This document shows positions 1 through 9,301 of a DNA stretch of 64,000 bases, piece after piece (the first letter of the stretch is position 1; every line of letters begins with the position of its first letter). The stretch comes from Oleomonas cavernae (lineage in GTDB: Bacteria > Pseudomonadota > Alphaproteobacteria > Zavarziniales > Zavarziniaceae), in the NCBI RefSeq assembly GCF_003590945.1, contig NZ_QYUK01000011.1, forward strand, positions 4,186,909 to 4,250,908, given 5' to 3'. Both the position numbers and the translations under genes were made by a program. A model generated the notes under the pieces. That model did no database searches, was not told where the DNA came from, and saw only the letters and a program-made list of their open reading frames with translations.

Positions 1-1395
1 TATGCGGCGGCGCGCGAAGGCATGAAGGTTGCCCTGGTGGTCGGCCCCAACCCGATCGGCGGCATGACCGCCAATGGCCTGAGCCGGGCCGATGCCAACG
101 AAAAGCAGCCGATCGGCGGCCTCACCGGCGCCTTCTTCAGGGCCATGGGTGCCCATTACGGCCTGCCCTCGGCCTTCCGCTTCGAACCCCATGTCGCCGA
201 GGCGCATTTCCGCGGCCTGCTCACGGAAGCCGGGATCACCGTCTACGCCCAGGACCTGCTCGAAACCCGGCCGCTGATGATGGAAGGCAACCGCATCCGG
301 TTCGTGAAGCTCGAGGACGGGGTACAGTTGACCGCCCCGGTCTATGTCGATTGCAGCTACGAGGGCGACCTGATGGTGGCCGCCGGGGTCTCCTACGAGA
401 CCGGCCGCGACGGCCAGGCCGAGTATGGCGAGCCGACGGCCGGCTTCGGCCTGGCCCAGTCGCTGCGGACCTCGGTCGACGTGCTCACCGCGGCGGGCAA
501 GCTCATTCCCCTGGTCAAGCCGTTCCCGAGCACCGTCGTGGGCGCCGCCGACCGGGCCGTCATGGGTTACAACTTCCGCCTCTGCCTGACCAACGACCCG
601 GCCGACCGCCGCCCCTGGACCAGGCCGCCCAATTACAATTCCAACTGGTACCTGATCGACCTGGAGCGCAGCTTCCCCTCGGACGGGCTGCACGCGGGCG
701 GTGAACTGCTCGACCTGCCCAAGGTCGACCGCAACAATGACGAGCCGGTGGGCGAGAACTGGGGCTATCCCAACGGCACCCGGGCCCGGCGCAAGAGCAT
801 CGTCGATTTCCATCGGACCTATCAGGCCGGCCGACTCTATTTCTTCGCGACCGACCCGCGCGTGCCCCAGTTCTACCGCGACTCGACGAACGAATGGGGC
901 CTGGCGCTCAGCGAGTTCACCGACAACGACAACTGGCCGCGCCAGCTCTATGTCCGTGAAACGCGGCGCATGAAGGGCGTCTACAAGCTGCGCCAGCAGG
1001 AGACCAGCGCCGGCGCCCGCTTCGACGACGGCGTCCTGATCTGGGGCTACGACTACGACAGCCACCCGGTGCAATATCTGGCAAGTCCCGAGGGCAAACT
1101 GATCATCGAGGGCAGCAATACCGCCGCAACCCCGGGCATGGGCGCCAAGCGCTATCACCTGCCGCTGCGGGCCATGCTGCCGCTGGAGCGGCAGTGCCGT
1201 AACCTGATCGTGCCGGTCTGCGCCTCGGTCACCCGCGTGGTCGATTGCAGCTACCGGATGGAGCCGGCCTATATGATGGCCGGCGAGGCGGCCGGGATCT
1301 GCGCCGCCCATGCCGTGCTCGACAAGGTCGCGGTCCAGGGTGTCGACAGTGCCGGTGTCGTGCAGGCCCTGAAGGATCGCGGGGCGATCCTTTGA
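1..1395 (+). CDS. FAD-dependent oxidoreductase (5' end outside the window)
   Basis: The reading frame is already open at base 1 and runs to the stop at 1395, so the N-terminus lies upstream of the window. The first visible residues (AAAREGMKVALVVGPNPIGG, then MTANGL) look like the end of the first beta-alpha-beta unit of an FAD/NAD-binding fold of the FAD_oxidored type (PF12831-like). A VYVDCSYEGDLMVAAG stretch and a C-terminal block ending in PAYMMAGEAAGICAAHA are typical of these flavoproteins, where the C-terminal part closes over FAD. The substrate cannot be read from the sequence. It is probably a soluble or periplasmic enzyme, but the signal region is not visible. The family call is fairly sure; the function is open. 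Confidence 0.75.
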   Translation, partial: YAAAREGMKVALVVGPNPIGGMTANGLSRADANEKQPIGGLTGAFFRAMGAHYGLPSAFRFEPHVAEAHFRGLLTEAGITVYAQDLLETRPLMMEGNRIRFVKLEDGVQLTAPVYVDCSYEGDLMVAAGVSYETGRDGQAEYGEPTAGFGLAQSLRTSVDVLTAAGKLIPLVKPFPSTVVGAADRAVMGYNFRLCLTNDPADRRPWTRPPNYNSNWYLIDLERSFPSDGLHAGGELLDLPKVDRNNDEPVGENWGYPNGTRARRKSIVDFHRTYQAGRLYFFATDPRVPQFYRDSTNEWGLALSEFTDNDNWPRQLYVRETRRMKGVYKLRQQETSAGARFDDGVLIWGYDYDSHPVQYLASPEGKLIIEGSNTAATPGMGAKRYHLPLRAMLPLERQCRNLIVPVCASVTRVVDCSYRMEPAYMMAGEAAGICAAHAVLDKVAVQGVDSAGVVQALKDRGAIL

Positions 1396-1470
1396 GCGTC
1401 TCGCGCCTGATCGGCGACATCGCCTGCCGCTAGACCAACGCCCTTCCTGGTTGACGTGCGATACTCCAGC

Positions 1471-1579
1471 CGTCATGGCCGGGCGAAGTCCCGGCCATCC
1501 ACGTCGGCAAGCTGCCTATGCTGTCAACGGATGTGGCTCGTCCCGACGTGGATGACCGGGACAAGCCCGGTCATGACGA
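1471..1579. repeat. Dispersed palindromic repeat, family R1, copy 1
   Basis: The element starts CGTCATGGCCGGG and ends CCCGGTCATGACG, so its ends form a long inverted repeat. Its interior matches the copy at 46256-46362 in inverted orientation (shared blocks GACGAGCCACATCCG and GGCAGCTTGCCGACGTGG on opposite strands). It fills the otherwise gene-free stretch 1396-1709. Confidence 0.8.
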
Positions 1580-1709
1580 AATTTGTGGGTGACGAAGCGC
1601 TTCCTATCAAATGCACGATGCGCTGGCGGCCTGGCGCGCCGCGTCGTTTTGCCCAGGGGTCGATCCGCCGGCGCGGGCCGATGATGGGCAAAACAGCGGA
1701 GGGGAACCC

Positions 1710-2084
1710 ATGAGCGACCGGCATTGGCGTAGCTTTTTCTGGATCGCCGCCGCCTACAACATGCTGGCCGGCCTGCCGCCGCTGCTGGTGCCGGCCCAGG
1801 GCGGCGCGCTTTTCGGCCTGGTCGATCCGGCCCCTGTCGTGGCCGTGCTGCTGCAGATGGTCGGGCTGCTGGTGATCAATTTCGGGCTGGGCTATGCCAT
1901 GGTCGCGCGCAACCTGGAGGCCGCCCGCTATATCCTGCCCTTAGGGATTTTCGGCAAGCTGGGCGTCGTCGTCCTGATCGGCTGGCACTTCGCTGCCGGC
2001 ACCTTGGCCGCGCCGGCCCTGGCCGCGGCCTTTGGCGACCTGTTGTTCGCCCTGGGCTTCATCGCCTTCCTGCGCCGGCGCTGA
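1710..2084 (+). CDS. Small four-helix membrane protein, unknown function
   Basis: This 124-residue protein starts at an ATG preceded by GGAGGGG. It consists of four hydrophobic segments (about residues 9-29, 43-65, 74-96 and 100-120) and ends in the positive RRR. An upstream in-frame start exists at 1611 but would add residues that read through repeat-adjacent DNA without a ribosome site. Its architecture resembles the four-helix protein at 26675-27106, although sequence identity is low by eye. It converges on the Slam gene with no gap. No catalytic motif is seen. Confidence 0.7.
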   Translation: MSDRHWRSFFWIAAAYNMLAGLPPLLVPAQGGALFGLVDPAPVVAVLLQMVGLLVINFGLGYAMVARNLEAARYILPLGIFGKLGVVVLIGWHFAAGTLAAPALAAAFGDLLFALGFIAFLRRR

Positions 2085-3317
2085 TCAGAACTGCCGGGTC
2101 AGGCCGATCTCGAACAGGTCGCGGGGGTATTCGTAGACGTCGATCGACGACGTGTGGTCGATGCGGGTGTAGCGGAAGGTCGGCGTCGCGCCCAGCAGCT
2201 TGAATTCCCGGTGCAGCAGCAACAGCGACTCCTGCCAGTCCTCGTCGCGGCGCTTCTCCCGGAACAGGGGATTGACGCCGTGGTAGTCGGTCTGGGCATA
2301 ACGGGCCGACAGGCCGACCGAAATGCCGGCCGGCAGGTCGACATAGGTGCCAAGGGTCACGCCGCGCGATTCATAGCTTTGGGTCTTCAGTTCGGCATCG
2401 GTCGCCGTGAACAGCACCGTGGCAAAGGTCAGGACCGCCGGGGTTACGGCAAAGCGCAAGGTCGCGTCGGTGTCGAAGGCAGTGCCGTCATTTTCATTGG
2501 CGGTGACATAGTCGAGCCGGCGCAATTGGGCCGCGGCGTCGAGGCGCAGCCGGTCGGTCAGCAGGTAGTTGCCGTCGAGGCGCCCACCCAGCGCCAGGGT
2601 ATAGGGATCATTGCCGTACCATCGGTAATAGCCGACCAGCGAGGCCCCGACGTCGCCCCGATCGAACAGGTAGCGCGGCCCGGCTGACCATTGCACGATC
2701 GTGTCGTCGAAGCGGCTGTCCTCGAACGCCTTCTCGAACACCGACCCGCCGACCTGCAGCCGGATCTTGTCGCTCAGGGTGAAGCGATAGGTGCCGCCCA
2801 GCGACGCCTGTACCCCGACGGCTGATTTCTCGGTTACGGACTCTTTGAGCTCCAGCGGCGGCAAGCCCTCGATGATGACCTCGCGGCTGGTGGGGCCTGA
2901 ATTGATGTTGCTGTCGGGGACGATGGCGACGGCGGCATTGAGCGACCATACCCGGCGCTGGCGGATGGCGGCGATGAAGCGCTCGACGTTCACCCGCACC
3001 GTCTCAGGCAGGTCGCCGGCCAGCACGCGCTCGAACTGGAAGGTGGCGCGCAGGTCGTCCTCGCCGGTCAGGAACAGGGCCCGGGCCAGTTCCAGGCGCA
3101 CCCGGACCAGGTCGGGATGGTCGGCCAGAATGCCGTCCAGCAGGTCGATCGCCGCCCGGTACTGGCCGGCGTCGATCGCCCGCAGGGCCTCGCTAAAGCG
3201 GGCCTCGATCTGCCGGGCTTCCGGCACCGAAAGGGTGCTGTCGTCCGCCCGCGCCGGCACCCCGGCGCCGAGCGCTGCACCCGCCAGCACCAGGGCAAAG
3301 ATCGACCGCGCGCGCAA
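2085..3317 (-). CDS. Slam-type surface lipoprotein assembly modifier (outer-membrane translocon)
   Basis: The 410-residue protein has a Sec signal peptide (residues 1-24, ending ARA). An N-terminal TPR-like domain follows (about 28-125) with the family-typical stretch VRVRLELARALFLTGEDD. A C-terminal beta barrel (about 140-410) ends in phenylalanine (GLTRQF), as barrels inserted by BAM do. Slam proteins move surface lipoproteins such as TbpB across the outer membrane. The neighbour immediately upstream is a TbpB-like lipoprotein, which is the expected substrate. The start is a TTG directly after the TGA of that lipoprotein gene, so the two are translationally coupled. The family assignment (Slam, DUF560) rests on the domain order and conserved TPR motif. 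Confidence 0.8.
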   Translation of the reverse strand: MRARSIFALVLAGAALGAGVPARADDSTLSVPEARQIEARFSEALRAIDAGQYRAAIDLLDGILADHPDLVRVRLELARALFLTGEDDLRATFQFERVLAGDLPETVRVNVERFIAAIRQRRVWSLNAAVAIVPDSNINSGPTSREVIIEGLPPLELKESVTEKSAVGVQASLGGTYRFTLSDKIRLQVGGSVFEKAFEDSRFDDTIVQWSAGPRYLFDRGDVGASLVGYYRWYGNDPYTLALGGRLDGNYLLTDRLRLDAAAQLRRLDYVTANENDGTAFDTDATLRFAVTPAVLTFATVLFTATDAELKTQSYESRGVTLGTYVDLPAGISVGLSARYAQTDYHGVNPLFREKRRDEDWQESLLLLHREFKLLGATPTFRYTRIDHTSSIDVYEYPRDLFEIGLTRQF

Positions 3318-4333
3318 TCAGCGGGCCGCGCCGAACGCGCCGCTGATCTCCTCGGTCGGGGTGATGACGTACCAGCCGCCGCCCACTTCCTCGAGCCGGT
3401 TGCCATAGAAGCCGCCGGCCAGGTCGGCGAAGGAACCGGTGCCGGCATTGAGCGCCGCCCCGTTCATGGTGGCGGTGAAGGCGCCGATTCCGGTCGAACC
3501 CTGGAACCCGGGCGAGGCCGCGCCGCCGGCATCGACGATCGTTGCCCCGGTGAACTGGAAGGTCGGCCCGGCGCCCAGGTCGGCCCCGGTATCGGGGTTG
3601 GCCAGGCGGGTGCCGGTGATGGCAGCGTCCAGCCGGCCGGTGGTGAAATTCGCGTCGAGCTGGATGTCGCCCCGCAGCACCCGGAAATTGCCCGAGGTGG
3701 CGCCGTCGACGATGCCGCCCAGGGTGGTGCCGCGATAGGTCGCGGTGCCCAGGCCGGGGCCGGCCGACAAGTCGGCCGCCGGGGTGCCGAGCGAGCCGCC
3801 GGCGGCGGTGATGATCGTGTCGGAGGTGGTGTTGACGATCGCCCAATAGGCGAAGGTCATGAATTCGAAGGCTTCGGTCCTGCTGCCGTCCAGCAGCAGG
3901 GCCTCGCCGGTGGGAAAGGCCGGCCCGCCCCGGGTGATGTCGGGGTCCGCGCCACCTGCACGTCGGTCAGGGCGCCGGTGCCGGCGGCAAAACCGTGGAA
4001 GGTGGCGATGGTCTCGGGGCCGGCCGCCGGCGGCCGCCGGTTCAAGGTCAGCACCGTGTCGGCGCCGGCTTCCTTCAGATTGGCTTCGTGATAGGCCTGA
4101 TTGAGGGCGGTGGTGCGCGCCCCGCCGATGCCGTCTTCTGCGCCCGGCGCCGTGCTCAGTTGGATCCCCGGCTCGACCGCCGCACCGCTATCGGGCAGGA
4201 CATCGCGCAGGCCGGTGATGCCCGGCGCCGGCGCCGGCGGCAAGGGGACGCCGCCCCCGCCCCCGCCACCCGTACAGCCGGCCAGCAACAGGCCCAACGA
4301 TGCCAGATAGAGTCCCGCCGAAACCTTCGTCAT
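3318..4333 (-). pseudogene. TbpB-like surface lipoprotein, split by one frameshift
   Basis: The upstream frame encodes a lipoprotein signal (lipobox LLAGC, cysteine near residue 20) followed by a glycine run and a proline linker, typical of tethered surface lipoproteins. It drifts out of frame near 3950. The next frame resumes with DPDITRGGPAFPTGEALLLD and continues to the C-terminal motif EISGAFGAAR, which matches the small handle barrel of transferrin-binding-protein-like lipoproteins. The span of 1016 bases equals 338 codons plus two bases, consistent with one missing base. Intact, it would be about 338 residues. It sits directly upstream of the Slam gene, as known Slam substrates do. Ligand unknown; either a real pseudogene or a sequencing error. 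Confidence 0.7.
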
Positions 4334-4494
4334 GCCCGCCCCCCGACTGCACAGGCCGCAACTCTATCGCGGTGCGGTGCGGCGGACCACAGCCATTCTG
4401 TTGAAGGAAGCGTGAAATCGGTCCCCGCTTGCGCATTCTCCGAAGCCGGGTGCAATCATGGAGCGGAAAATCTCCCGAGCAAGGCGAGCGGCAT

Positions 4495-4962
4495 ATGCTG
4501 AGCATTACCGAGAAGCTGGTGCCAGTGGAGCAGTACCTTTCGGCCGATCCGCCTGATCGTGATGACGTTGCCGGCCTGTTTCGCGAAGCCAGCGACTTCC
4601 TCCTGTCCCATAGCTGGTGCACGGAGATTGTCGAGGGCCGGATCGGCGAGGCGATTCCGGGGATCCTGGGGCTGTTCCTGGTTCGTATTGTTCCCGGCCG
4701 GCCCGAGGTGGACGAGCAGCTTTGGGTCGTCGTCGGCGATCTGCCGCCTGCCTACCTCGTCTGCGACGACTGTCACGACGCCGCGTCGGCACTTCAAGGG
4801 TATCTATTTGAAATGTCGCGGTGGGTTCAAGCGGTCGAGCGCGGCGAACCCGTGAGCGGCCTGATTCCGGTGAACGCACCGCCAACCGCGGAATGGGCGG
4901 TTGCACTGAAGCGACGCTTGCAGTTCATCGAGCAGAAAATCCTGGGGCAGCCGACCGATTGA
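4495..4962 (+). CDS. Conserved hypothetical protein
   Basis: The 155-residue soluble protein starts at ATG 4495 behind AAGGCGAG; the longer in-frame start at 4429 has no ribosome site. It contains a hydrophobic core stretch LWVVVGDLPPAYLV followed by CDDCHDAASAL, then a helical C-terminus ending in a charged amphipathic segment. The pattern suggests a compact alpha/beta protein. I do not recognise the family. Small acidic proteins of this sort include immunity proteins, but nothing here proves that. It stands alone, convergent with hslU. Confidence 0.6.
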   Translation: MLSITEKLVPVEQYLSADPPDRDDVAGLFREASDFLLSHSWCTEIVEGRIGEAIPGILGLFLVRIVPGRPEVDEQLWVVVGDLPPAYLVCDDCHDAASALQGYLFEMSRWVQAVERGEPVSGLIPVNAPPTAEWAVALKRRLQFIEQKILGQPTD

Positions 4963-5020
4963 GCGGGCAGGCCCGGATGGGGAATCGCCCACCCGCGACG
5001 GGCAGGTGGGAGATCAAGTC

Positions 5021-6328
5021 TTACAGAATGAACTTCGACAGGTCGGTGTTGGCGGCGAGCGCGCCGACATTCTTGGCCACATAGGCGGCGTCGATGGTTA
5101 CGCTCTGGCCGCTGCGGTCGGACGCGGCGAAGCTGATCTCGTCCAGTACCCGTTCCAGGATCGTGTGCAGGCGCCGGGCGCCGATGTTCTCGACCGCGGC
5201 GTTGACCTCGGCCGCGACCTTGGCGATCTCGGCGATGCCGTCCTTGGTGAAGTCCAGGGTGACGCCTTCCGTGGCCATCAGGGCGACGTACTGGCGGATC
5301 AGGCTGGTCTCCGGCTCGGTCAGGATGCGCTCGAAATCAGCCCGGGAAAGGGCCGTCAGTTCCACGCGGATCGGCAGGCGGCCCTGCAATTCGGGCAGCA
5401 GGTCCGAGGGCTTGGCGATGTGGAAGGCGCCCGAGGCGATGAACAGCACATGGTCGGTCTTCACCGGGCCGTGCTTGGTCGACACGGTGGTGCCCTCGAT
5501 CAGGGGCAGGAGGTCGCGCTGCACGCCTTCCCGGCTGACGTCGGCGCCCTGGCGTTCCGAGCGGGCGCAGATCTTGTCGATCTCGTCGAGGAAGACGATG
5601 CCCGCGTTCTCGGTCAGGCGGATCGCTTCCTGGGTGACCGATTCCTGGTCCAGCAGCTTGTCCGATTCCTCGGCCAGCAGGATGCCGTAGCTGTCCTTGA
5701 CCAGGACCTTCTTAGCCTTGGTGCGCTGGCCGAAGGCCTTGCCCAGCATGTCGCCGATATTGATCATGCCGACCGAGGCGCCCGGCATGCCGGGAATCTC
5801 CATGTTGCCCAGGGGCGAGCCGGTATCGGCCACCTGAAGCTCGATCTCCTTGTCGGCCAATTCGCCGCTGCGCAGCTTGGCGCGGAATTTCTCGCGCGTG
5901 TCCTTCGACGCGCTTTCGCCCACCAGGGCGTCGAGCACCCGATTCTCGGCATTGAGCTCGGCCTTGGCCTTGACATCGCGGCGGCGCTTCTCGCGGGTCA
6001 TGGCGATGGCGATTTCGACCAGGTCGCGGACGATCTGCTCGACGTCACGGCCGACATAGCCGACTTCCGTGAACTTGGTCGCCTCGACTTTCAGGAACGG
6101 CGCATTGGCGAGCTTGGCCAGGCGGCGCGAGATCTCGGTCTTGCCGACGCCGGTCGGCCCGATCATCAGGATGTTCTTGGGGAGAACCTCGTCGCGCAGG
6201 TCGTCGGGCAGTTGCTGGCGCCGCCAGCGGTTGCGCAGGGCGATGGCCACGGCGCGCTTGGCGTCGTTCTGGCCGACGATGTGGCGGTCGAGTTCGGAGA
6301 CGATCTCGCGCGGGGAAAATTCACTCAT
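5021..6328 (-). CDS. hslU: ATP-dependent protease ATPase subunit HslU
   Basis: HslU is the hexameric AAA+ unfoldase that feeds proteins to the HslV peptidase in the cytoplasm. The 435-residue protein shows the N-terminal [16 protein letters not shown], Walker [10 protein letters not shown] (about residues 58-66), the pore loop GYVGRDVEQ, Walker [11 protein letters not shown], and the C-terminal LSKFIL tail that docks into HslV. Length and motifs match the family. The start overlaps the hslV stop by four bases (ATGA), indicating translational coupling. The longer frame upstream belongs to antisense sequence over hslV and is not part of the gene. Confidence 0.97.
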   Translation of the reverse strand: MSEFSPREIVSELDRHIVGQNDAKRAVAIALRNRWRRQQLPDDLRDEVLPKNILMIGPTGVGKTEISRRLAKLANAPFLKVEATKFTEVGYVGRDVEQIVRDLVEIAIAMTREKRRRDVKAKAELNAENRVLDALVGESASKDTREKFRAKLRSGELADKEIELQVADTGSPLGNMEIPGMPGASVGMINIGDMLGKAFGQRTKAKKVLVKDSYGILLAEESDKLLDQESVTQEAIRLTENAGIVFLDEIDKICARSERQGADVSREGVQRDLLPLIEGTTVSTKHGPVKTDHVLFIASGAFHIAKPSDLLPELQGRLPIRVELTALSRADFERILTEPETSLIRQYVALMATEGVTLDFTKDGIAEIAKVAAEVNAAVENIGARRLHTILERVLDEISFAASDRSGQSVTIDAAYVAKNVGALAANTDLSKFIL

Positions 6329-6873
6329 GATTCGATGACTTCGACGGTGAGATTGCGGTTGGTGTAGACGCAGATGTCGGCGGCAACCTCCAGCGAGCGC
6401 CGCGCGATCACCTCCGGATCGGCCTCGTAGGGCATCAGGGCGCGGGCCGCGGCCAGGGCATAGTTGCCGCCCGAGCCGATCGCGGTGATCTCGTCTTCCG
6501 GCTCCAGCACGTCGCCGGTGCCGGTCAGCACCAGCGAGGTGGTGGCATCGGCGACGATCAGCATGGCCTCCAGCCGGCGCAGGTAGCGGTCCATGCGCCA
6601 ATCCTTGGCCAGTTCGACGCAGGCCCGGGTCAACTGGTCGGGAAAACGCTCCAGCTTGGCTTCCAGGCGTTCGAACAGGGTGAAGGCGTCGGCGGTGGCG
6701 CCGGCGAAACCGGCGATCACCTTGCCGTTGCCGATGCGCCGGACCTTGCGGGCATTCGATTTGATGACGGTCTGGCCCAGGCTGACCTGGCCGTCGCCGG
6801 CCACGACCACCTTGTTGCCCTTGCGCACGCAAAGGATGGTGGTGCCGTGCCAAAGCGGTGATTGCTGATCCAA
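6325..6873 (-). CDS. hslV: ATP-dependent protease subunit HslV
   Basis: HslV is the threonine peptidase of the HslUV complex. The catalytic threonine is exposed after removal of a short propeptide: the sequence reads [10 protein letters not shown], then [12 protein letters not shown], so the mature enzyme begins at the first Thr. I chose the TTG at 6873 because AAGGA lies eight bases upstream and the resulting 182 residues fit the family; an ATG at 6936 would add an unlikely extension. The motif [14 protein letters not shown] is well conserved. It is the first gene of the hslVU operon. Confidence 0.95.
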   Translation of the reverse strand: MDQQSPLWHGTTILCVRKGNKVVVAGDGQVSLGQTVIKSNARKVRRIGNGKVIAGFAGATADAFTLFERLEAKLERFPDQLTRACVELAKDWRMDRYLRRLEAMLIVADATTSLVLTGTGDVLEPEDEITAIGSGGNYALAAARALMPYEADPEVIARRSLEVAADICVYTNRNLTVEVIES

Positions 6874-6968
6874 GGGGGATGTCCTTGCGGGGGAAATGTC
6901 GGTCCTTGTATGTAGCGATCGGCGGCCCGGGCACAAGGCTGGTAAGCGGCGGCTGGGATTGACGGCCT

Positions 6969-7049
6969 GCGTGGTTCGACAGGCTCACCATGAGGAAAAC
7001 TTTTATGCCACAAAGACTTACCTCATCCTGAGCCTGTCGAAGGACGCAC
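6969..7049. repeat. Palindromic repeat, family R2, copy 1
   Basis: Inverted repeat with arms TTCGACAGGCTCA and TGAGCCTGTCGAA, separated by a short AT-rich centre. A related element lies at 29122-29237. It occupies the gap between hslV and the dipeptidase gene and has no coding content. Confidence 0.75.
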
Positions 7050-7087
7050 GGTGGACCTGCGAGGCCGCGCTCTGGCAGACTGCGCTC

Positions 7088-7639
7088 ATGCTGACCGAGA
7101 TTCATGAAGGGCCGGGGCGCCCGCTCATCCGCCTGGCCTATGCCACGGCCAACAACCTCACCAACAAGCCGATCTATACCCGCAGCGCCTGCTTTCTGCA
7201 GGTGGAGGCGGCGGCGGCGCTGGACCGGGCCCAGGCCGCGGCCCGGGCGATCGGGCTGACCCTGATCGTCTATGACGCCTTCCGCCCGACCGAGGCGCAA
7301 TGGGTGCTGTGGCACCACCTGCCGGATCCGACCTTCATCGCCGATCCGAGGGCAGGCTCGACCCACGGCCGGGGCATCGCGGTCGACCTGACCCTGGGCA
7401 CGCCGGACGGGGTGCCCCTGGACATGGGCACCGGCTTCGACGACATGACGCAAAGCTCGTTCCACAATGCCCCGGTGCCGCTCGAGGCCCGGCGCAACCG
7501 CCTGATCCTGCTGGGGTTGATGACCCAGGCGGGATTCGAGCACATCGAATCGGAATGGTGGCACTACAACCTGCCCGCGGCGGAGCGCTATCCTCTGCTC
7601 ACCGATGCAGCAGCCGGCACAAGGCTGATGGCCCGTTGA
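7088..7639 (+). CDS. D-alanyl-D-alanine dipeptidase (VanX/DdpX family)
   Basis: A zinc dipeptidase that cleaves D-Ala-D-Ala, used in peptidoglycan precursor turnover or D-alanine salvage. The 183-residue protein carries the family zinc and catalytic motifs [13 protein letters not shown] (His and Asp ligands) and ESEWWHY (catalytic Glu, third zinc ligand His). No signal peptide is seen, so it is probably cytoplasmic. The ATG at 7088 was preferred to the upstream frame start at 6896, which would run through the palindromic repeat. No vancomycin-resistance partner genes are nearby, so a housekeeping role is more likely. Confidence 0.9.
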   Translation: MLTEIHEGPGRPLIRLAYATANNLTNKPIYTRSACFLQVEAAAALDRAQAAARAIGLTLIVYDAFRPTEAQWVLWHHLPDPTFIADPRAGSTHGRGIAVDLTLGTPDGVPLDMGTGFDDMTQSSFHNAPVPLEARRNRLILLGLMTQAGFEHIESEWWHYNLPAAERYPLLTDAAAGTRLMAR

Positions 7640-7659
7640 GGCCCGTGGGAGAGAAGACG

Positions 7660-8067
7660 ATGCGCACGATCCGCTGGACGATGGCCGCCGGCCTGCTGGC
7701 GCTGGGCCTCCATGCCCTGCCGGCCCGGGCCCAGGAAACGCCGACGCGCGAGATCGTCAGCGGCGCCGATTTCGTCGAACTATGCACCAAGGCGGGCCGC
7801 GCCCTGTCCAGCCCGCCGGGCGACGGCAGCCGGCCGGCGGCGCGCCAGTGCAAGGATTTCCTCAAGAACTTCTTCACCCTCGAAAACGCCCGCCCCGTGG
7901 TGCCGACCGACCAGGTGATGTGCATCAACGGCAAGCTGTCCTGGCAGGAGATTTCCGACCAGGTGCTGGACTGGGGCAAGGGCCGCAGCGAATTCGACGA
8001 CAAGCCGGCGGGCGACCTGGTGCGGGCGGCGATGCGCGCCAAGCACCCCTGCACCACCGGGAACTGA
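7660..8067 (+). CDS. Secreted Rap1a/Tai-like protein
   Basis: The 135-residue protein has a clear signal peptide (cut after ARAQ, about residue 24) and four cysteines spread through the mature part ([25 protein letters not shown] and the final HPCTTGN). The spacing and the ending with an alanine-rich helix followed by PC resemble the Rap1a/Tai family, whose members are periplasmic and include type VI secretion immunity proteins. No effector gene is adjacent, so an immunity role is not supported here. The ribosome site GGGAGA precedes the ATG. The downstream gene starts 10 bases after its stop. Confidence 0.6.
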   Translation: MRTIRWTMAAGLLALGLHALPARAQETPTREIVSGADFVELCTKAGRALSSPPGDGSRPAARQCKDFLKNFFTLENARPVVPTDQVMCINGKLSWQEISDQVLDWGKGRSEFDDKPAGDLVRAAMRAKHPCTTGN

Positions 8068-8077
8068 CGGCCGGGCG

Positions 8078-9301
8078 ATGAGCGTCGCGGTCCCTGCCCT
8101 CGACCAGGTTGCCGCGGCCGCCATCGTCGACGCGGCGATCGAGCGCCACATCGCCGCCTGCCGGGCCCGGGTGCCGGGCTTCATCGAGCAGTATTTCTCG
8201 GTCAGGGGTTCCTTGCGCCTGCACGGCCACGCGGTGGGCTGGGATCTCGCCCGGGCGCCGGCCAATCTCCTGCTCTCGGTGCCGCAACTGGGGGTGCAGA
8301 CACTGGCCGCCGGCCTCCGCCGCCTAGGCGGTGCCCGGGCGGCGGCGCGGCTCTCCAGGGTCGACCTGCTCTACCGCACGGCGGTGGCGGCGGAACTGGG
8401 CCGTGCGGTCGAACGTGACCTGCTGGGTCTCGCGGCCGACGCTTCCGGCGCCGACGGCATGGCCGCCGCCCTGGGCCGGGAGCCGGCGGTTGCGGCGGCC
8501 CTCGAGGTGCTGGAGATTTCGCACCGGCGCCGGGCGCAGGACCCCGTCTTCCGCGCAGCCTTGGACCAGGCCTTGTCGCGCTATGGCAACACCCGTATCG
8601 CGGCGGCGGAAATCGCCACGGCCTTGACCAGTCTGGGGGTGGGCGCCCTCGCCTTCAAGCAGTTGACGCCCAGCCTGCTCACCCTGGGGCCGGCCCTGGC
8701 CGGCGCCCTGGCGCAGAGTGCTGCCGTCTCCAGCTTTCCCCTGGGCGCCTCGATCGGCGGGCTGTGGTACCAGTGGTTTCCCACCAGCGTCGGCACCGGC
8801 CTGGTGGCCGGCGTGACCGGCAGCCTGTTCCTGGGCGCTGCCATGCTCACCGCCTTCGCCGGCGTCGTCACCGACCCGGCGCAAAAGGCCCTGGGCCTGC
8901 ACCGCCGGCGCCTGAACCGGCTGATCGACGGCGTCGAGCACGGCTTGCGCACCGGCAGCCACCTGCCCTTCAACCCGCGCGACCACTACATCGCCCGCCT
9001 GATCGACCTGATCGACCTCGCCCGCCTGGCCCAGCGGCTGGCGGGGGCTGATCAACCCCTGCCGTCATCCCGGCGAAGGCCGGGATCCATTCCGATGCAG
9101 CGCGGGAACCAGGACCAGCGTGATCGTCTGCATCACGCTGTCCCGTCGATGGATTCCGGCCTTCGCCGGAATGACGATACTTGTGTGATCTCTTGCTTCA
9201 CCTGCTACGGCAAGGTCAGCGTAACCTGTGTGGGCTTGCCGGCTTCGACCGTGATTTCGGCCTCGGCGCTCTTGCCGCCCGCTTCGAGCGTAACGATATA
9301 G
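8078..9301 (+). CDS. DUF6635-like membrane-associated protein with repeat-derived C-terminus
   Basis: The protein core (residues 1 to about 328) begins with a helical region containing FIEQYFSVRGSLRLHGHAVG and WDLARAP, recalling DUF6635. It continues with a glycine/alanine-rich membrane segment pair (about 215-270) and an arginine-rich tail. After residue 328 the frame enters the palindromic repeat at 9063-9175 (translated as PSSRRRPGSIP) and then runs antisense through the end of the convergent vWA gene. The natural C-terminus was therefore probably lost by repeat insertion. The true gene likely ended near 9060. Function unknown. Confidence 0.6.
   Translation: MSVAVPALDQVAAAAIVDAAIERHIAACRARVPGFIEQYFSVRGSLRLHGHAVGWDLARAPANLLLSVPQLGVQTLAAGLRRLGGARAAARLSRVDLLYRTAVAAELGRAVERDLLGLAADASGADGMAAALGREPAVAAALEVLEISHRRRAQDPVFRAALDQALSRYGNTRIAAAEIATALTSLGVGALAFKQLTPSLLTLGPALAGALAQSAAVSSFPLGASIGGLWYQWFPTSVGTGLVAGVTGSLFLGAAMLTAFAGVVTDPAQKALGLHRRRLNRLIDGVEHGLRTGSHLPFNPRDHYIARLIDLIDLARLAQRLAGADQPLPSSRRRPGSIPMQRGNQDQRDRLHHAVPSMDSGLRRNDDTCVISCFTCYGKVSVTCVGLPASTVISASALLPPASSVTI
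9063..9175. repeat. Palindromic repeat, family R3, copy 1
   Basis: The ends GTCATCCCGGCGAAGGCCGG and CCGGCCTTCGCCGGAATGAC form a near-perfect inverted repeat. Related elements lie at 51495-51586 and 54345-54441. This copy lies inside the open frame of the DUF6635-like gene. Confidence 0.85.
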
